NCBI GenBank assembly: GCA_039821125.1 | Contig: JBCBOR010000015.1 | Location: 15,856-79,855 of the forward strand | Length of the DNA: 64,000 nt | Origin: Thermohalobaculum sp039821125 | GTDB lineage: Bacteria; Pseudomonadota; Alphaproteobacteria; Rhodobacterales; Rhodobacteraceae | Direction: 5' to 3' | Shown here: in pieces, positions 25,427-33,065 of the stretch | How positions within the stretch are numbered: the stretch's first letter is position 1 | Layout: each line of letters starts with the position of its first letter | Notes under the pieces: model-generated | The model's database searches: none | Told to the model about the DNA's origin: nothing | The model's input: only the letters and a program-made list of their open reading frames with translations | Program-made: the position numbers and the translations under genes

Positions 25427-25729
25427 ATGTGCGCAAGCGATCAAACCGGCAGCGCGACCGGTGAGTTGTTGATCGAGAACGACCGGGTCAAAGTCTGGCG
25501 GTGGTCTTTCGCCGCAAAGGGCGACAACACCGGCTGGCACCGGCATGAACACGATTATGTGGTCGTGCCGCTCTTTGACGGAAAGCTGGATATCGATACG
25601 CTGGACGGGCCGGTCGAGGCGCCGATGCAGAACGGGGTGCCGTACTTTCGCAAACTCGGCGTGGAGCATGATGTCAAGAACGGCAATGATTTTGCCTGTG
25701 CTTTCATCGAGATTGAAGTGCTGCCCTAG
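25427..25729 (+). CDS. Small single-domain cupin
   Basis: A 100-residue cupin. The first cupin motif is seen in TGWHRHEHDYVVVPLFDGKL, with two or three His as metal ligands, and the second in PYFRKLGVEHDVKNGNDF. A GGCAGGAGAGAGAC site precedes the ATG. Small cupins bind metals and act as isomerases, dioxygenases or sensor-like proteins; nothing here selects among them. It is 33 bases upstream of the redoxin gene, so the two may be co-transcribed. Confidence 0.85.
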   Translation: MCASDQTGSATGELLIENDRVKVWRWSFAAKGDNTGWHRHEHDYVVVPLFDGKLDIDTLDGPVEAPMQNGVPYFRKLGVEHDVKNGNDFACAFIEIEVLP

Positions 25730-25762
25730 ACGCTGGGGCTTGATCCATCAAAGGAGACTGCG

Positions 25763-26287
25763 ATGACCGAAGTTCTGGTACCTGGACAAGCCTTTCCGGC
25801 CATTGACTTGCCCCGCGTTGGGGGCGGACGGATCACAAATGCCGATTTCGATGCGCCCTTCATGACGGTGCTGAACGTCTATCGCGGGCTGCATTGCCCG
25901 CGGTGCAAGCGCCAGTTCGAGGATTTCATGGCGCATGAAGAGGCCTTGACGGCAGAAGGACTGAAAATCGTATCCATCTCGACGGATGACGCGGCAAGGG
26001 CGGAAGAAACTGTCAGCACGTGGGGGCTTGGCGACTGGCCGGTTGGCTATGATCTGAGCATCGCCGCCGCGCGGGGGCTTGGTCTCAGCATCTCCGAGAC
26101 CATTCGCGAAGGCGAGCCGGCGCTGTTTGCTGAGGCGGCAGTCTTCTTCATCCGGCCCGATGGCACGCTTTGGGGGGCGGCGGTAAACACTTTCCCGTTC
26201 CTGCGCCCAACTGCCGAGCAGATCATCGATGCGGCGCAAACGGCCCGTTCTCGGAACTATCCTCCTCGGGGGAATGTCGCTGCCTGA
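25763..26287 (+). CDS. Redoxin/peroxiredoxin-like protein (AhpC/TSA family)
   Basis: A 174-residue thioredoxin-fold protein. After the strand FMTVLNVYRGLHCPRCKRQFEDF the active-site CPRC (Cys45, Cys48) appears at the N-terminus of the first helix, giving a CxxC arrangement rather than the single peroxidatic Cys of classical 2-Cys peroxiredoxins. VSISTDDAARAEETV and AAVFFIRPDGTLWGAA are the later family strands. It probably reduces peroxides or disulfides in the cytoplasm (no signal peptide). AAGGAGA precedes the ATG. Confidence 0.87.
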   Translation: MTEVLVPGQAFPAIDLPRVGGGRITNADFDAPFMTVLNVYRGLHCPRCKRQFEDFMAHEEALTAEGLKIVSISTDDAARAEETVSTWGLGDWPVGYDLSIAAARGLGLSISETIREGEPALFAEAAVFFIRPDGTLWGAAVNTFPFLRPTAEQIIDAAQTARSRNYPPRGNVAA

Positions 26288-26433
26288 ATAGGCGGCGAGC
26301 CCCGAGATTTCTGTACAATCCAGGGTTGCCGCAACGTCACCTAAAATTTTTTTTGAATTTTATCTTGTTGTCTTTGAACCGCCTCCCCATCTCCGACGAC
26401 AATTGAAAGTACGGCAATTTTGAGGAGGCCATC

Positions 26434-26655
26434 ATGACCGCGACGTTCAAGTCGAATTGCAAGGGCACGATTTCGTTTTTCAACAAGCGCCGGGGCACCG
26501 GGCTGGTCAAGCCGGACGACGGGTCGGGCGATGTCTACATCAACGTCTCGCAGAGCTATGACGCGGCTGCGTTCGATCGCGGTGTGAAAGTGCGCTACAA
26601 CCTGCACATCCCCGAGACGGGCGCCCCCCAGGTCGAGGATCTGCGCGTCGCATAA
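26434..26655 (+). CDS. Cold-shock-domain-like small protein A
   Basis: A 73-residue protein (MTATFKSNCKGTISFFNKRRG...). It aligns with cold-shock domains: GTISFFN for GTVKWFN, GTGLVKPDDGSGDVYINVS for GFGFIxPDDGxxDVFVHIS, and a terminal strand VEDLRV. The aromatic RNA-contact residues of the first RNP motif are replaced (GTGLV instead of GFGFI), so classical nucleic-acid binding is doubtful. A strong GAGGAGG site precedes it. A 73-residue paralogue follows 72 bases later. Confidence 0.75.
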   Translation: MTATFKSNCKGTISFFNKRRGTGLVKPDDGSGDVYINVSQSYDAAAFDRGVKVRYNLHIPETGAPQVEDLRVA

Positions 26656-26727
26656 ATCGTCGAAAAACGCCGCAATTTCGCCTGATCGACATGACAGTGC
26701 GATGACAGATCAAACGTGAGGTTGAGC

Positions 26728-26949
26728 ATGAGCTTGCGCCGCAAAACCATCTCTGGCACCGGGACGATCGGGTTCCTCAATCCGGACAGTGGCAATGGCA
26801 TGATCCGGCCCGATGACGGCTCGGAGAACCTCTACGTCTCGTTAGAGCCGGGGAAAGCCGGCTCGATCGCCAGGGCGCGCCGGGTGCAATACGAACTGCA
26901 TGTGCCGGAGAACGGTGCGCCCTGGTTGGCTGATCTGCGCGCGCTCTAG
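26728..26949 (+). CDS. Cold-shock-domain-like small protein B
   Basis: A 73-residue paralogue of the preceding protein (GTGTIGFLNPDSGNGMIRPDDGSENLYVSLE..., ending VPENGAPWLADLRAL; protein A ends IPETGAPQVEDLRVA). RNP1 is again without its aromatics (GNGMI), and RNP2 has lost its His (LYVSLE). The ATG at 26728 has a GTGAGG site; GTG four codons upstream is an alternative. The shared ending PExGAPxxxDLR marks a tandem duplication distinct from standard CspA, whose last strand differs. Confidence 0.72.
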   Translation: MSLRRKTISGTGTIGFLNPDSGNGMIRPDDGSENLYVSLEPGKAGSIARARRVQYELHVPENGAPWLADLRAL

Positions 26950-27031
26950 GCGCTGCTCGGGCTCAGCAGATCGCGGACCTCGGCTGTCGCGCGACGCTTC
27001 GGTGCCATCGGCTCGCGCGCGAGCTGTGCCA

Positions 27032-27847
27032 CTATTCGATATCGCTGAAGTCGCCAGAACGCCCCTTGCCGCCCGCGAATGCACCGGCGCCGCGCGTGCC
27101 TTGCTCGACCGCGGCGTCCAGTCCTTCGGCCCATTCGTGCCGTAGCGCGTCGGCCAACGGCATCCCGCGCGACGCGATGATTGACGCGCGATCCGCCAGC
27201 ATCGCTCTTTCGGGAAACCGGCAGATCTCATGCGCCATGGCGAGCGCTTCCTCCAGCGCCGTGCAGTCTGGCACAACCCGCTCGCAGAGGCCGATCCGGT
27301 AGCATTCCTCCGCCGGGACCTTGCGGCCCGTCATCGCGATCTCCAGCGCCTTGCCTTCGCCAACCAGCCGCGGCAGGCGCACCGTCCCGCCATCGATCAG
27401 CGGGATGCCCCAGCGACGGCAGAAGACGCCGAGATAGGCGCTCTCGCCCATCACCCGGCAGTCTGCCAGCAGCGCAAGCTCCATCCCGCCCGCCACCGCT
27501 GGGCCTTCGACTGCCGCGATCACGGGCTTGGAGAACTCCATCCGACTTGGCCCCATCGGCCCGCGTGGCACCGGGCCATCGCCCTCCGGGAACGCCAAGG
27601 GCCTGCGGACCTCCCGGTCGAAGTCCTCGGGGTCGGTCAGGGTCGCGCCGTATTTCAGGTCCCAGCCCGCACAGAACGCCCCGCCTGCGCCCGTGAAGAC
27701 ACAAGCCCGTGCGGTCTCGTCCGTCTCGAACGCCAGGAATGCCGCAAAAAGTGCATCGGCGGTCGCCGGATCCATCGCGTTGCGCACCTCGGGTCGGTTC
27801 ATGGTGATGATGCGAACAGGGCCGTCATCGGTGATCTCGACTGTCAT
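27032..27847 (-). CDS. Enoyl-CoA hydratase/isomerase family protein (1)
   Basis: A 271-residue crotonase-fold protein starting MTVEITDDGPVRIITMNRPEVRNAM after GAGGG. Oxyanion-hole segments are AFCAGWDLKYG and EGPAVAGGMELALLADCRV. The position of the second hydratase acid appears as LGVFCRRWGIPLIDGGTVRLPRLVG, where Gly/Asp replace the usual Glu, as in many isomerase or decarboxylase-type crotonases. Its exact reaction on a CoA thioester is unknown. It stands alone and diverges from the alternative oxidase gene. Confidence 0.9.
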   Translation of the reverse strand: MTVEITDDGPVRIITMNRPEVRNAMDPATADALFAAFLAFETDETARACVFTGAGGAFCAGWDLKYGATLTDPEDFDREVRRPLAFPEGDGPVPRGPMGPSRMEFSKPVIAAVEGPAVAGGMELALLADCRVMGESAYLGVFCRRWGIPLIDGGTVRLPRLVGEGKALEIAMTGRKVPAEECYRIGLCERVVPDCTALEEALAMAHEICRFPERAMLADRASIIASRGMPLADALRHEWAEGLDAAVEQGTRGAGAFAGGKGRSGDFSDIE

Positions 27848-27981
27848 TGCCAAACCCTCATCTTCAGAATTCGCTAATCATATCAGCGCCTAAGCCACTG
27901 CCCTGCTCTTGGTACACTCCGTCGCATCGCCTTGAAAGCGGCACCAGCAGACCGAAATTGCGGTATGTATAGGAGGACCCC

Positions 27982-28641
27982 ATGCGCGACACCGTGACTG
28001 ACGACGCTTCGACCGATGCTGCGATTGATCTGACTGTCCACCGCAAGCCGCAGGACATACACGACCGGATTGCCTTCCGGTTGGTGAAGTTCATGCGCAT
28101 CTTCGCCGATGCGTTCTTCGCCAAGCGCTATGGTCACCGCGCCGTGGTGCTCGAGACGGTTGCCGCCGTGCCTGGAATGGTTGGCGGGTTGCTGCAGCAT
28201 TTGAAAGCCATTCGCCACATCAGGGACGATCAGGGCTGGATCCGGACGCTTCTGGACGAGGCCGAGAACGAGCGCATGCACCTGATGACGTTTATTCACA
28301 TCGCCGAGCCGAGCCGGTTCGAGCGGATCGTGATCATGCTGGCACAGGCGATCTTCTATAACCTCTTCTTCTTCACGTACCTGCTCGCTCCGCAAACAGC
28401 GCACAGGATCGTCGGGTACCTCGAGGAAGAGGCGGTGATCAGCTACACCCAGTACCTGGCCGAGATCGATGCGGGCCGTATCGAAAATGTGCCAGCGCCG
28501 CAGATCGCCAAGGACTACTGGAAGCTGGCAGATGATGCGCGGCTGCGCGATGTGGTCATCGTGGTCCGCGCAGACGAGGCCGAGCACCGCGACGTGAACC
28601 ACGGCTTTGCCGACCAGATCGCGTCTGGCGCCCATTCCTGA
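27982..28641 (+). CDS. aox: Ubiquinol alternative oxidase
   Basis: A 219-residue di-iron oxidase. The four signature helices are present: LETVAAVPGMVGG (Glu58), DEAENERMHLMTF (Glu97xxHis100), YLEEEAVISYT (Glu148-150) and RADEAEHRDVNHGFA (Glu199xxHis202). Two hydrophobic stretches fit the monotopic membrane attachment. The enzyme passes electrons from ubiquinol to oxygen without pumping protons and resists cyanide and nitric oxide. Length and motifs match bacterial/mitochondrial AOX. A TAGGAGG site precedes the ATG. The gene stands alone; no regulator lies beside it. Confidence 0.93.
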   Translation: MRDTVTDDASTDAAIDLTVHRKPQDIHDRIAFRLVKFMRIFADAFFAKRYGHRAVVLETVAAVPGMVGGLLQHLKAIRHIRDDQGWIRTLLDEAENERMHLMTFIHIAEPSRFERIVIMLAQAIFYNLFFFTYLLAPQTAHRIVGYLEEEAVISYTQYLAEIDAGRIENVPAPQIAKDYWKLADDARLRDVVIVVRADEAEHRDVNHGFADQIASGAHS

Positions 28642-28750
28642 CCGGTCGCTCCGCCATCAGATTTGTGATCGGCAGGGGCGCGGCGGATCGCGGACTGGAA
28701 TGCGCTCGCGAAGCATGTGACGTTCCCGCCAACGTTCGTGGGAGGGTCTT

Positions 28751-29605
28751 GTGTTCAAAGAGCGGCGTGATGTCTTTCGGGCACATCTTGACGGAAACCG
28801 ATGTCTGATCCCGGCATCGGTGTTCGATCCGTTTTCGATGAGGCTGGCCGAGGATATCGGGTTCGAGATCGGTATGGCGGGTGGCTCGTCGATCTCGCTC
28901 GCCGTCCTGGGGGCGCCCGATCTGATCGTGCTGACACTCAGCGAGTTCGCCGACCAGTGCCGCCGGATGTCCCGTGCCTCGCCGCTGCCGTTCTGCGTTG
29001 ATGCCGACCACGGCTATGGGAACGCACTGAATGTCCGCCGGACGGTGCAGGAGCTCGAGGCCGCCGGTGTCGCGGCCATGTCCATCGAAGATACAGCTCT
29101 GCCGCTGCGCTACTGGCAAGCCGGGACCGAACTTCTGGCGCTTGAAGAGGGGGTGGGCAAGATGCGCGCCGCCCTCGATGCGCGGGGGGATCCGTCGACC
29201 GTCATCATCGGGCGCACGTCAGCGTGCGCCGTGAGCGGTCTCGACGATGCGATCGCGCGGGGACGGGCCTATGCCCGTGCCGGGGTCGATGCGCTGTTCT
29301 TCATCGGGGTCAAAACGGCCGAGGAGGTCGCGGCGCTGGGTGCCGCCTTTGATCTGCCCATCGTGCTCGGCGGGGCGTTGAAAATCATGGATGCCGAGGC
29401 ATTGGCACAGCACGGTGTGCGCATGTGCCTGACAGGGCATCCGGTGCTGCCGGCGGCCATTCGGGCGATGGATGAGACTTTGCGCGCAATGTCCGAAGGG
29501 CGTGCGCCCGATCGCCCTGCCAGCACCGAGTTGATGCGTCGGGCCACCCGTGCAGCCGATTATGACCGGTGGATTGCCGACTTTCTGGGAGGGGCCCATG
29601 GCTGA
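28751..29605 (+). CDS. Isocitrate lyase/PEP mutase family enzyme
   Basis: A 284-residue ICL/PEPM-fold protein. The family sequence FCVDADHGYGNALNVRRTVQELEAAGVAAMSIED holds the metal-binding Asp residues. IIGRTSA and GVDALFFIGVKT match later strands. The flexible loop normally carries KKCG-type catalytic residues in lyases; here the region after SIEDTALPLRYW lacks that Cys, as in oxaloacetate decarboxylase-type members. It starts with GTG after GGGAGGG. It overlaps the amidase gene by eight bases. The likely substrate is a 2-oxo or 2-hydroxy dicarboxylate. Confidence 0.87.
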   Translation: MFKERRDVFRAHLDGNRCLIPASVFDPFSMRLAEDIGFEIGMAGGSSISLAVLGAPDLIVLTLSEFADQCRRMSRASPLPFCVDADHGYGNALNVRRTVQELEAAGVAAMSIEDTALPLRYWQAGTELLALEEGVGKMRAALDARGDPSTVIIGRTSACAVSGLDDAIARGRAYARAGVDALFFIGVKTAEEVAALGAAFDLPIVLGGALKIMDAEALAQHGVRMCLTGHPVLPAAIRAMDETLRAMSEGRAPDRPASTELMRRATRAADYDRWIADFLGGAHG

Positions 29606-30920
29606 TGAATGGAAACTTGGCGCGGCTGAAGCTGCTCGCCGCATTGCTGCGGGAGAGATCACGTCCGAGGCGCTGGTCACATCCTGCCTCGACCGGATCG
29701 CAGCGCGGGACGAAGCAGTGGGTGCCTGGATCTGGCTTGATCGTGATCATGCGCTGGAACAGGCACGGCAGGCCGATCTTGCGCGCGCGCGCGGCCATGG
29801 CACAGGCCCGCTGCACGGCGTGCCGGTGGGCATCAAGGACATTATCGAGACTGCGGACATGCCGACCCAGAACGGGTATGCGGGCCATGAAGGCCGGCAT
29901 ACGCATCGTGATGCGTTCTGCGTCAGCCAGTTGAGGGACGCCGGCGCTGTCATCCTTGGCAAGACCGTCACGACGGAATTGGCTGTGCGGACCCCCGGTA
30001 AGACCCGCAACCCCGTGAACCCGCAGCATACGCCGGGCGGGTCATCGTCCGGATCGGCGGCGGCGGTGCGTGACGGGCAGGTGCCACTGGCGTTGGGAAC
30101 GCAAACCGGCGGTTCGGTCATCAGGCCTGCCAGCTTTTGTGGCATTCATGGCCTCAAGCCGAGTTTCGGGCTGATCGGTCGGACCGGCGTGACCATGCAG
30201 GCGGACTGGCTGGATACGGTCGGGACCTATGGGCGTTCGGTGGAAGATCTGGCGCTGGTCACATCGACGATGCTGGCACGAGATCCGGGCGATTTTGGTG
30301 CCGGGCCTCGCTCAAGACCGCCACTGGTTGAGTGTGCACTGTCCCAACCGCAGGAGCGGCCGCGGATCGCCTTTGTGCGCGGTGCGATGTGGGAGCAGGC
30401 TGACATGGATGCCCGGGAAGCCCTGGAGGCCTTCGCTGCGCGGCTAGCGCCCGGCTGCACACCGCTGGATCTGCCGGATTGGATGGCCGATGTCTGGGAT
30501 TGGCAGCGGATCGTGCAGGTCTATGGCAATGCGCATCACTACGGCCCGCTGCTCGACGCCCATGGCGACAAGATGAGCGAAAGCCTGCAGGGCGCTATTG
30601 CTGAGGGCCGGGCCACACCGGAAGCAGAATATCGCGAAGCGCTTGCGCAGCGCCCGCGCCTGCAGGCGGCACTGGATGAGGTCTTTGCCGAGTGTGATGC
30701 AATCCTGTGCCTCGCGTCTGCTGGTCCGGCGCCGGAGGGGCTTGGCTGGACCGGCGATCCCGTGTTCAATGCCTTCTGGACCTATGCCGGGGTTCCATGC
30801 GTGACCCTGCCGCTGCTCGAGGTCAATGGACTGCCCATGGGAGTTCAACTGGTCGGTCCTGTTGGCGGTGATGGTCCTCTTCTGCGTACGGCCGCCTGGC
30901 TCGAACGCGCGATCGCCTGA
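29598..30920 (+). CDS. Amidase (amidase signature family)
   Basis: A 440-residue amidase. The Ser-cisSer-Lys triad is visible: Lys80 in VPVGIKDIIET, Ser149-150 in TPGGSSSGSAAAV and nucleophile Ser173 in QTGGSVIRPASFCG. It starts at an ATG inside the end of the ICL/PEPM gene, so translation is coupled. The pairing suggests release of ammonia from an amide whose acid product is then processed, but this is inferred only from coupling. GatA is unlikely, because no gatB/gatC lies nearby. Confidence 0.92.
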   Translation: MADEWKLGAAEAARRIAAGEITSEALVTSCLDRIAARDEAVGAWIWLDRDHALEQARQADLARARGHGTGPLHGVPVGIKDIIETADMPTQNGYAGHEGRHTHRDAFCVSQLRDAGAVILGKTVTTELAVRTPGKTRNPVNPQHTPGGSSSGSAAAVRDGQVPLALGTQTGGSVIRPASFCGIHGLKPSFGLIGRTGVTMQADWLDTVGTYGRSVEDLALVTSTMLARDPGDFGAGPRSRPPLVECALSQPQERPRIAFVRGAMWEQADMDAREALEAFAARLAPGCTPLDLPDWMADVWDWQRIVQVYGNAHHYGPLLDAHGDKMSESLQGAIAEGRATPEAEYREALAQRPRLQAALDEVFAECDAILCLASAGPAPEGLGWTGDPVFNAFWTYAGVPCVTLPLLEVNGLPMGVQLVGPVGGDGPLLRTAAWLERAIA

Positions 30921-30999
30921 GCGCATTTTCGTCTGCGCAGGCACAGATCGAGCGGTGGTGCCTGGTTCGCCCTTGTGTGGTTCGCTGGTCTTGGGCGAT

Positions 31000-31073
31000 G
31001 CGGCCATGCCCGCCCAAGGCGGGCCGAGAGGGCACGCCCTCTCGCTGCGCGGGGTGCCCGCGCAGATGGCCGC
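31000..31073. repeat. Cloverleaf intergenic repeat, copy 2
   Basis: Closing stem GCGGCCAT/ATGGCCGC. Arms in order: GCCCGCC-CAA-GGCGGGC, GAGAGGGC-AC-GCCCTCTC and CTGCGCGGG-GTG-CCCGCGCAG, all perfectly paired. Outside the closing stem a T·T mismatch is followed by seven more pairs (TGGGCGA with TCGCCCA), to about 30992-31081. It occupies the spacer after the amidase gene. Confidence 0.88.
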
Positions 31074-31216
31074 TTCGCCCAGCATCGCCGCCGCACGTGT
31101 TGGCAGCGCTGCAACACGCAAGGGGCGATGATCCGCAGAAAGGGTTATGACTATTCGATGGTAAAATCCTCGTGATCGGGCTATTGTTGTGGCGCCCAAT
31201 CCAGATGGAGGTTCTG

Positions 31217-31366
31217 ATGAAGACCATCGTTCTGATCGCCGCTGTCGCGACTTTCGGCTTAGGCGCAGGCTCGGCTTTTGCCGCCGGCTGCCATCACGCT
31301 TGCGCAGAAGGTTACACCTATTCGGCTGAACAAAAGAGCTGCGTGCCCAAGCAGGTCTCGAGCTGA
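31217..31366 (+). CDS. Small secreted cysteine-containing peptide
   Basis: A 49-residue precursor (MKTIVLIAAVATFGLG...). A signal peptide (about 1-22, ending GSAFA) leaves a mature peptide of about 27 residues, AGCHHACAEGYTYSAEQKSC.., with three Cys and an HH pair. A GGAGG site precedes the ATG at correct spacing. The end overlaps the end of the opposing lipoprotein gene by 49 bases. The function is unknown; metal binding or a small periplasmic factor is possible. Confidence 0.65.
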   Translation: MKTIVLIAAVATFGLGAGSAFAAGCHHACAEGYTYSAEQKSCVPKQVSS

Positions 31367-31791
31367 GCGCGTCCCGCTCCTGGGCGGGCGCCTTCACTTA
31401 CATCCGGGATCGCACGGTAGAACGCATCCGTATCAGAGTTGTGGTACCTGTATCCCGGTCCGATCTTGTAGAATGTATACGTCGATGACGCGCCGGCGAT
31501 CGATCCGTCATCGTTGATGCGGTAGCGCCATGGACCCCATTCCGTGGTCGTTTTTTCGGACGTGTAGACATAGGTGCCGTTCGGTCGGAAGAAAAACACG
31601 CTCGATGACCCTTTCCACGGGGTTCCTATGAAGGTGGCGCGGACCTCCGCGGCGGTCAGTCTGGTGCCGCGCGCGCCATCGGGTTCTGGCGTCTCGGAGA
31701 CGGCACATCCTATGAGCGCAAGACACCCCGTGAGCGCAAGGCTCAAGGTTGCGACTGCAAATCCCTGCGTTCGCGATTTGCGATACATCAT
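31318..31791 (-). CDS. Putative lipoprotein
   Basis: A 157-residue protein starting MMYRKSRTQGFAVATLSLALTGCLALIGCAVSE. The lipobox LIGC, with an alternative LTGC just before it, predicts lipid attachment. The mature part has LTAAEVRATFIGTPWKGSS, SVFFFRPNGTYVYTSE, TEWGPWRYRINDDG and IGPGYRYHNSD, a beta-rich pattern seen in small bacterial lipoproteins of unknown role. The start overlaps the amidohydrolase stop (ATGA), so it is the last gene of the minus-strand unit. Its last 16 codons overlap the opposing small peptide gene. Confidence 0.72.
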   Translation of the reverse strand: MMYRKSRTQGFAVATLSLALTGCLALIGCAVSETPEPDGARGTRLTAAEVRATFIGTPWKGSSSVFFFRPNGTYVYTSEKTTTEWGPWRYRINDDGSIAGASSTYTFYKIGPGYRYHNSDTDAFYRAIPDVSEGARPGAGRAQLETCLGTQLFCSAE

Positions 31792-32948
31792 CCCTGGACC
31801 TGCGCCGTCGATGACGGATGCCACCACCGCCCCCCGAGAACAACGCCTTTGACCGAGAGCTTCTGACTTCCGGTCATCGTCTCACCCAGCACGTCGACAT
31901 AGTCGAAGCTGCCGCTATCGACACTGAGAACGGTTGCATCGCCCGGCGAGCCCGGACGCAGGGTTCCAAGCTCGGGTCGCCCGAGCGCCAAGCCTGCGTT
32001 CTCGGTCGACAGCTTGATCACGGTTGGCAGATCGAGGCCCATGCAGAGGAATTTCGACAGGGTCGTGACCTGATCGAAGGCGGGACCGTCGATGCAAAGC
32101 GCATGGACGTCCGAGCTGATGGTGTCCGGCAGGAACCCATTGGCCAGCATCGCACGGGCTGTCTTGAAGGCGAACGAGCCCTTGCCGTGACCGACATCGA
32201 AGAGAACGCCGCGCTCGCGTGCGCCGCGAACCGCCGGTTTCACCGTGCCTTGCGCCGTGGCCGGACTGTTCGGGAACGGGCGAAAGCAATGGGTCAGAAC
32301 ATCTCCGGGCCGCATCCGCTCGACCAGCGCCTCGTAGGACGGGGGTGGCTCGTCGATATGCACCATCATGGGCATGCCGACCTCCTCGGCAGTCTGAAGG
32401 GCGTAGTCGAAGGGCGCCATGCCCTGTTGACCGGACGCATGGCGACCCAGCCGGATCTTGACGCCAACGATCACGTCGCGGTTTTCATCGGCAACCCTGG
32501 CCGCGGTGCGCGGATCCATCAGGCGCAAATCCTCGCTTTCGCCGACCATGACCGTGTCCGAGAACCCCCAGATCCCGGCGTGGGACACATGAAGATAGGC
32601 AAGGATGCGGACGTCCGACTGGTCGATGACATGCGTGCGGAAGCCCGGGAAATTGCCGGGTCCGGCGCTGCCGGTGTCGACCGCCGTGGTAACGCCCGAG
32701 GTTCGGCAGAACGCCTCGGCATCGATGCCGAGCGACGTGCCGCCCCAGTAGACATGCGTGTGCATGTCGATGAGGCCGGGGGTGACGACAAGGCCGGAGA
32801 GGTCGCGGATATCGGTCTCAGGGCCGCGGGGCAGGTCCTTGCCGATCGCTGAGACGGTGCCGCCGGAGAAACCGACCTCAGTGATCTCGTCGATGCCCTG
32901 GGACGGGTCGATGACTCGGGCGCTTGTCAGGATCAGATCGTGGGCCAT
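31788..32948 (-). CDS. Amidohydrolase/deacetylase family metallohydrolase
   Basis: A 386-residue dihydroorotase-like amidohydrolase. It starts MAHDLILTSARVIDPSQGID and has the first metal motif in LIDMHTHVYWGG. A Lys in VGVKIRLGRHASG is in the position of the bridging carboxylated lysine. MMVHIDEPPP and LTHCFRP supply later His, and SSDVHALC the final Asp. The C-terminal LRPGSPGDATVLS closes the composite beta domain. Substrates are cyclic or acyl amides; related enzymes are annotated as deacetylases. The spacer to the upstream HAD gene holds a cloverleaf repeat. Confidence 0.9.
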   Translation of the reverse strand: MAHDLILTSARVIDPSQGIDEITEVGFSGGTVSAIGKDLPRGPETDIRDLSGLVVTPGLIDMHTHVYWGGTSLGIDAEAFCRTSGVTTAVDTGSAGPGNFPGFRTHVIDQSDVRILAYLHVSHAGIWGFSDTVMVGESEDLRLMDPRTAARVADENRDVIVGVKIRLGRHASGQQGMAPFDYALQTAEEVGMPMMVHIDEPPPSYEALVERMRPGDVLTHCFRPFPNSPATAQGTVKPAVRGARERGVLFDVGHGKGSFAFKTARAMLANGFLPDTISSDVHALCIDGPAFDQVTTLSKFLCMGLDLPTVIKLSTENAGLALGRPELGTLRPGSPGDATVLSVDSGSFDYVDVLGETMTGSQKLSVKGVVLGGRWWHPSSTAQVQG

Positions 32949-32974
32949 GGGCTGTCTCGCTTTGGGTCAAGGGG

Positions 32975-33051
32975 GCGGCCATGCCCCTTGGCGGGGCGCG
33001 GCTGATGCTAGGGCATCAGCGCCCGTGCGGGCAAGCCGCACGGATGGCCGC
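32975..33051. repeat. Cloverleaf intergenic repeat, copy 3
   Basis: Closing stem GCGGCCAT/ATGGCCGC again. Arms: GCCCC-TTGGC-GGGGC, GCTGATGC-TAGG-GCATCAGC and CCGTGCGG-GCAAG-CCGCACGG, all perfectly paired and different in sequence from copies 1 and 2. It lies in the 117-base spacer between the HAD and amidohydrolase genes, which run in the same direction. Confidence 0.87.
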
Positions 33052-33065
33052 CAGGGCACCCGGTT

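Noticed and set aside
26330..26360. Intrinsic terminator at the T8 tract after the redoxin gene
   Set aside because: The nearest stem (GTTGC/GCAAC) is short and about 15 bases away from the T-run; it fits an AT-rich promoter region as well.
31000..31073. Cloverleaf repeats as tRNA genes
   Set aside because: Size and shape are tRNA-like, but there is no T-loop GTTC-type sequence, no anticodon arm in the right frame, no CCA end, and the closing stem is 8 bp.
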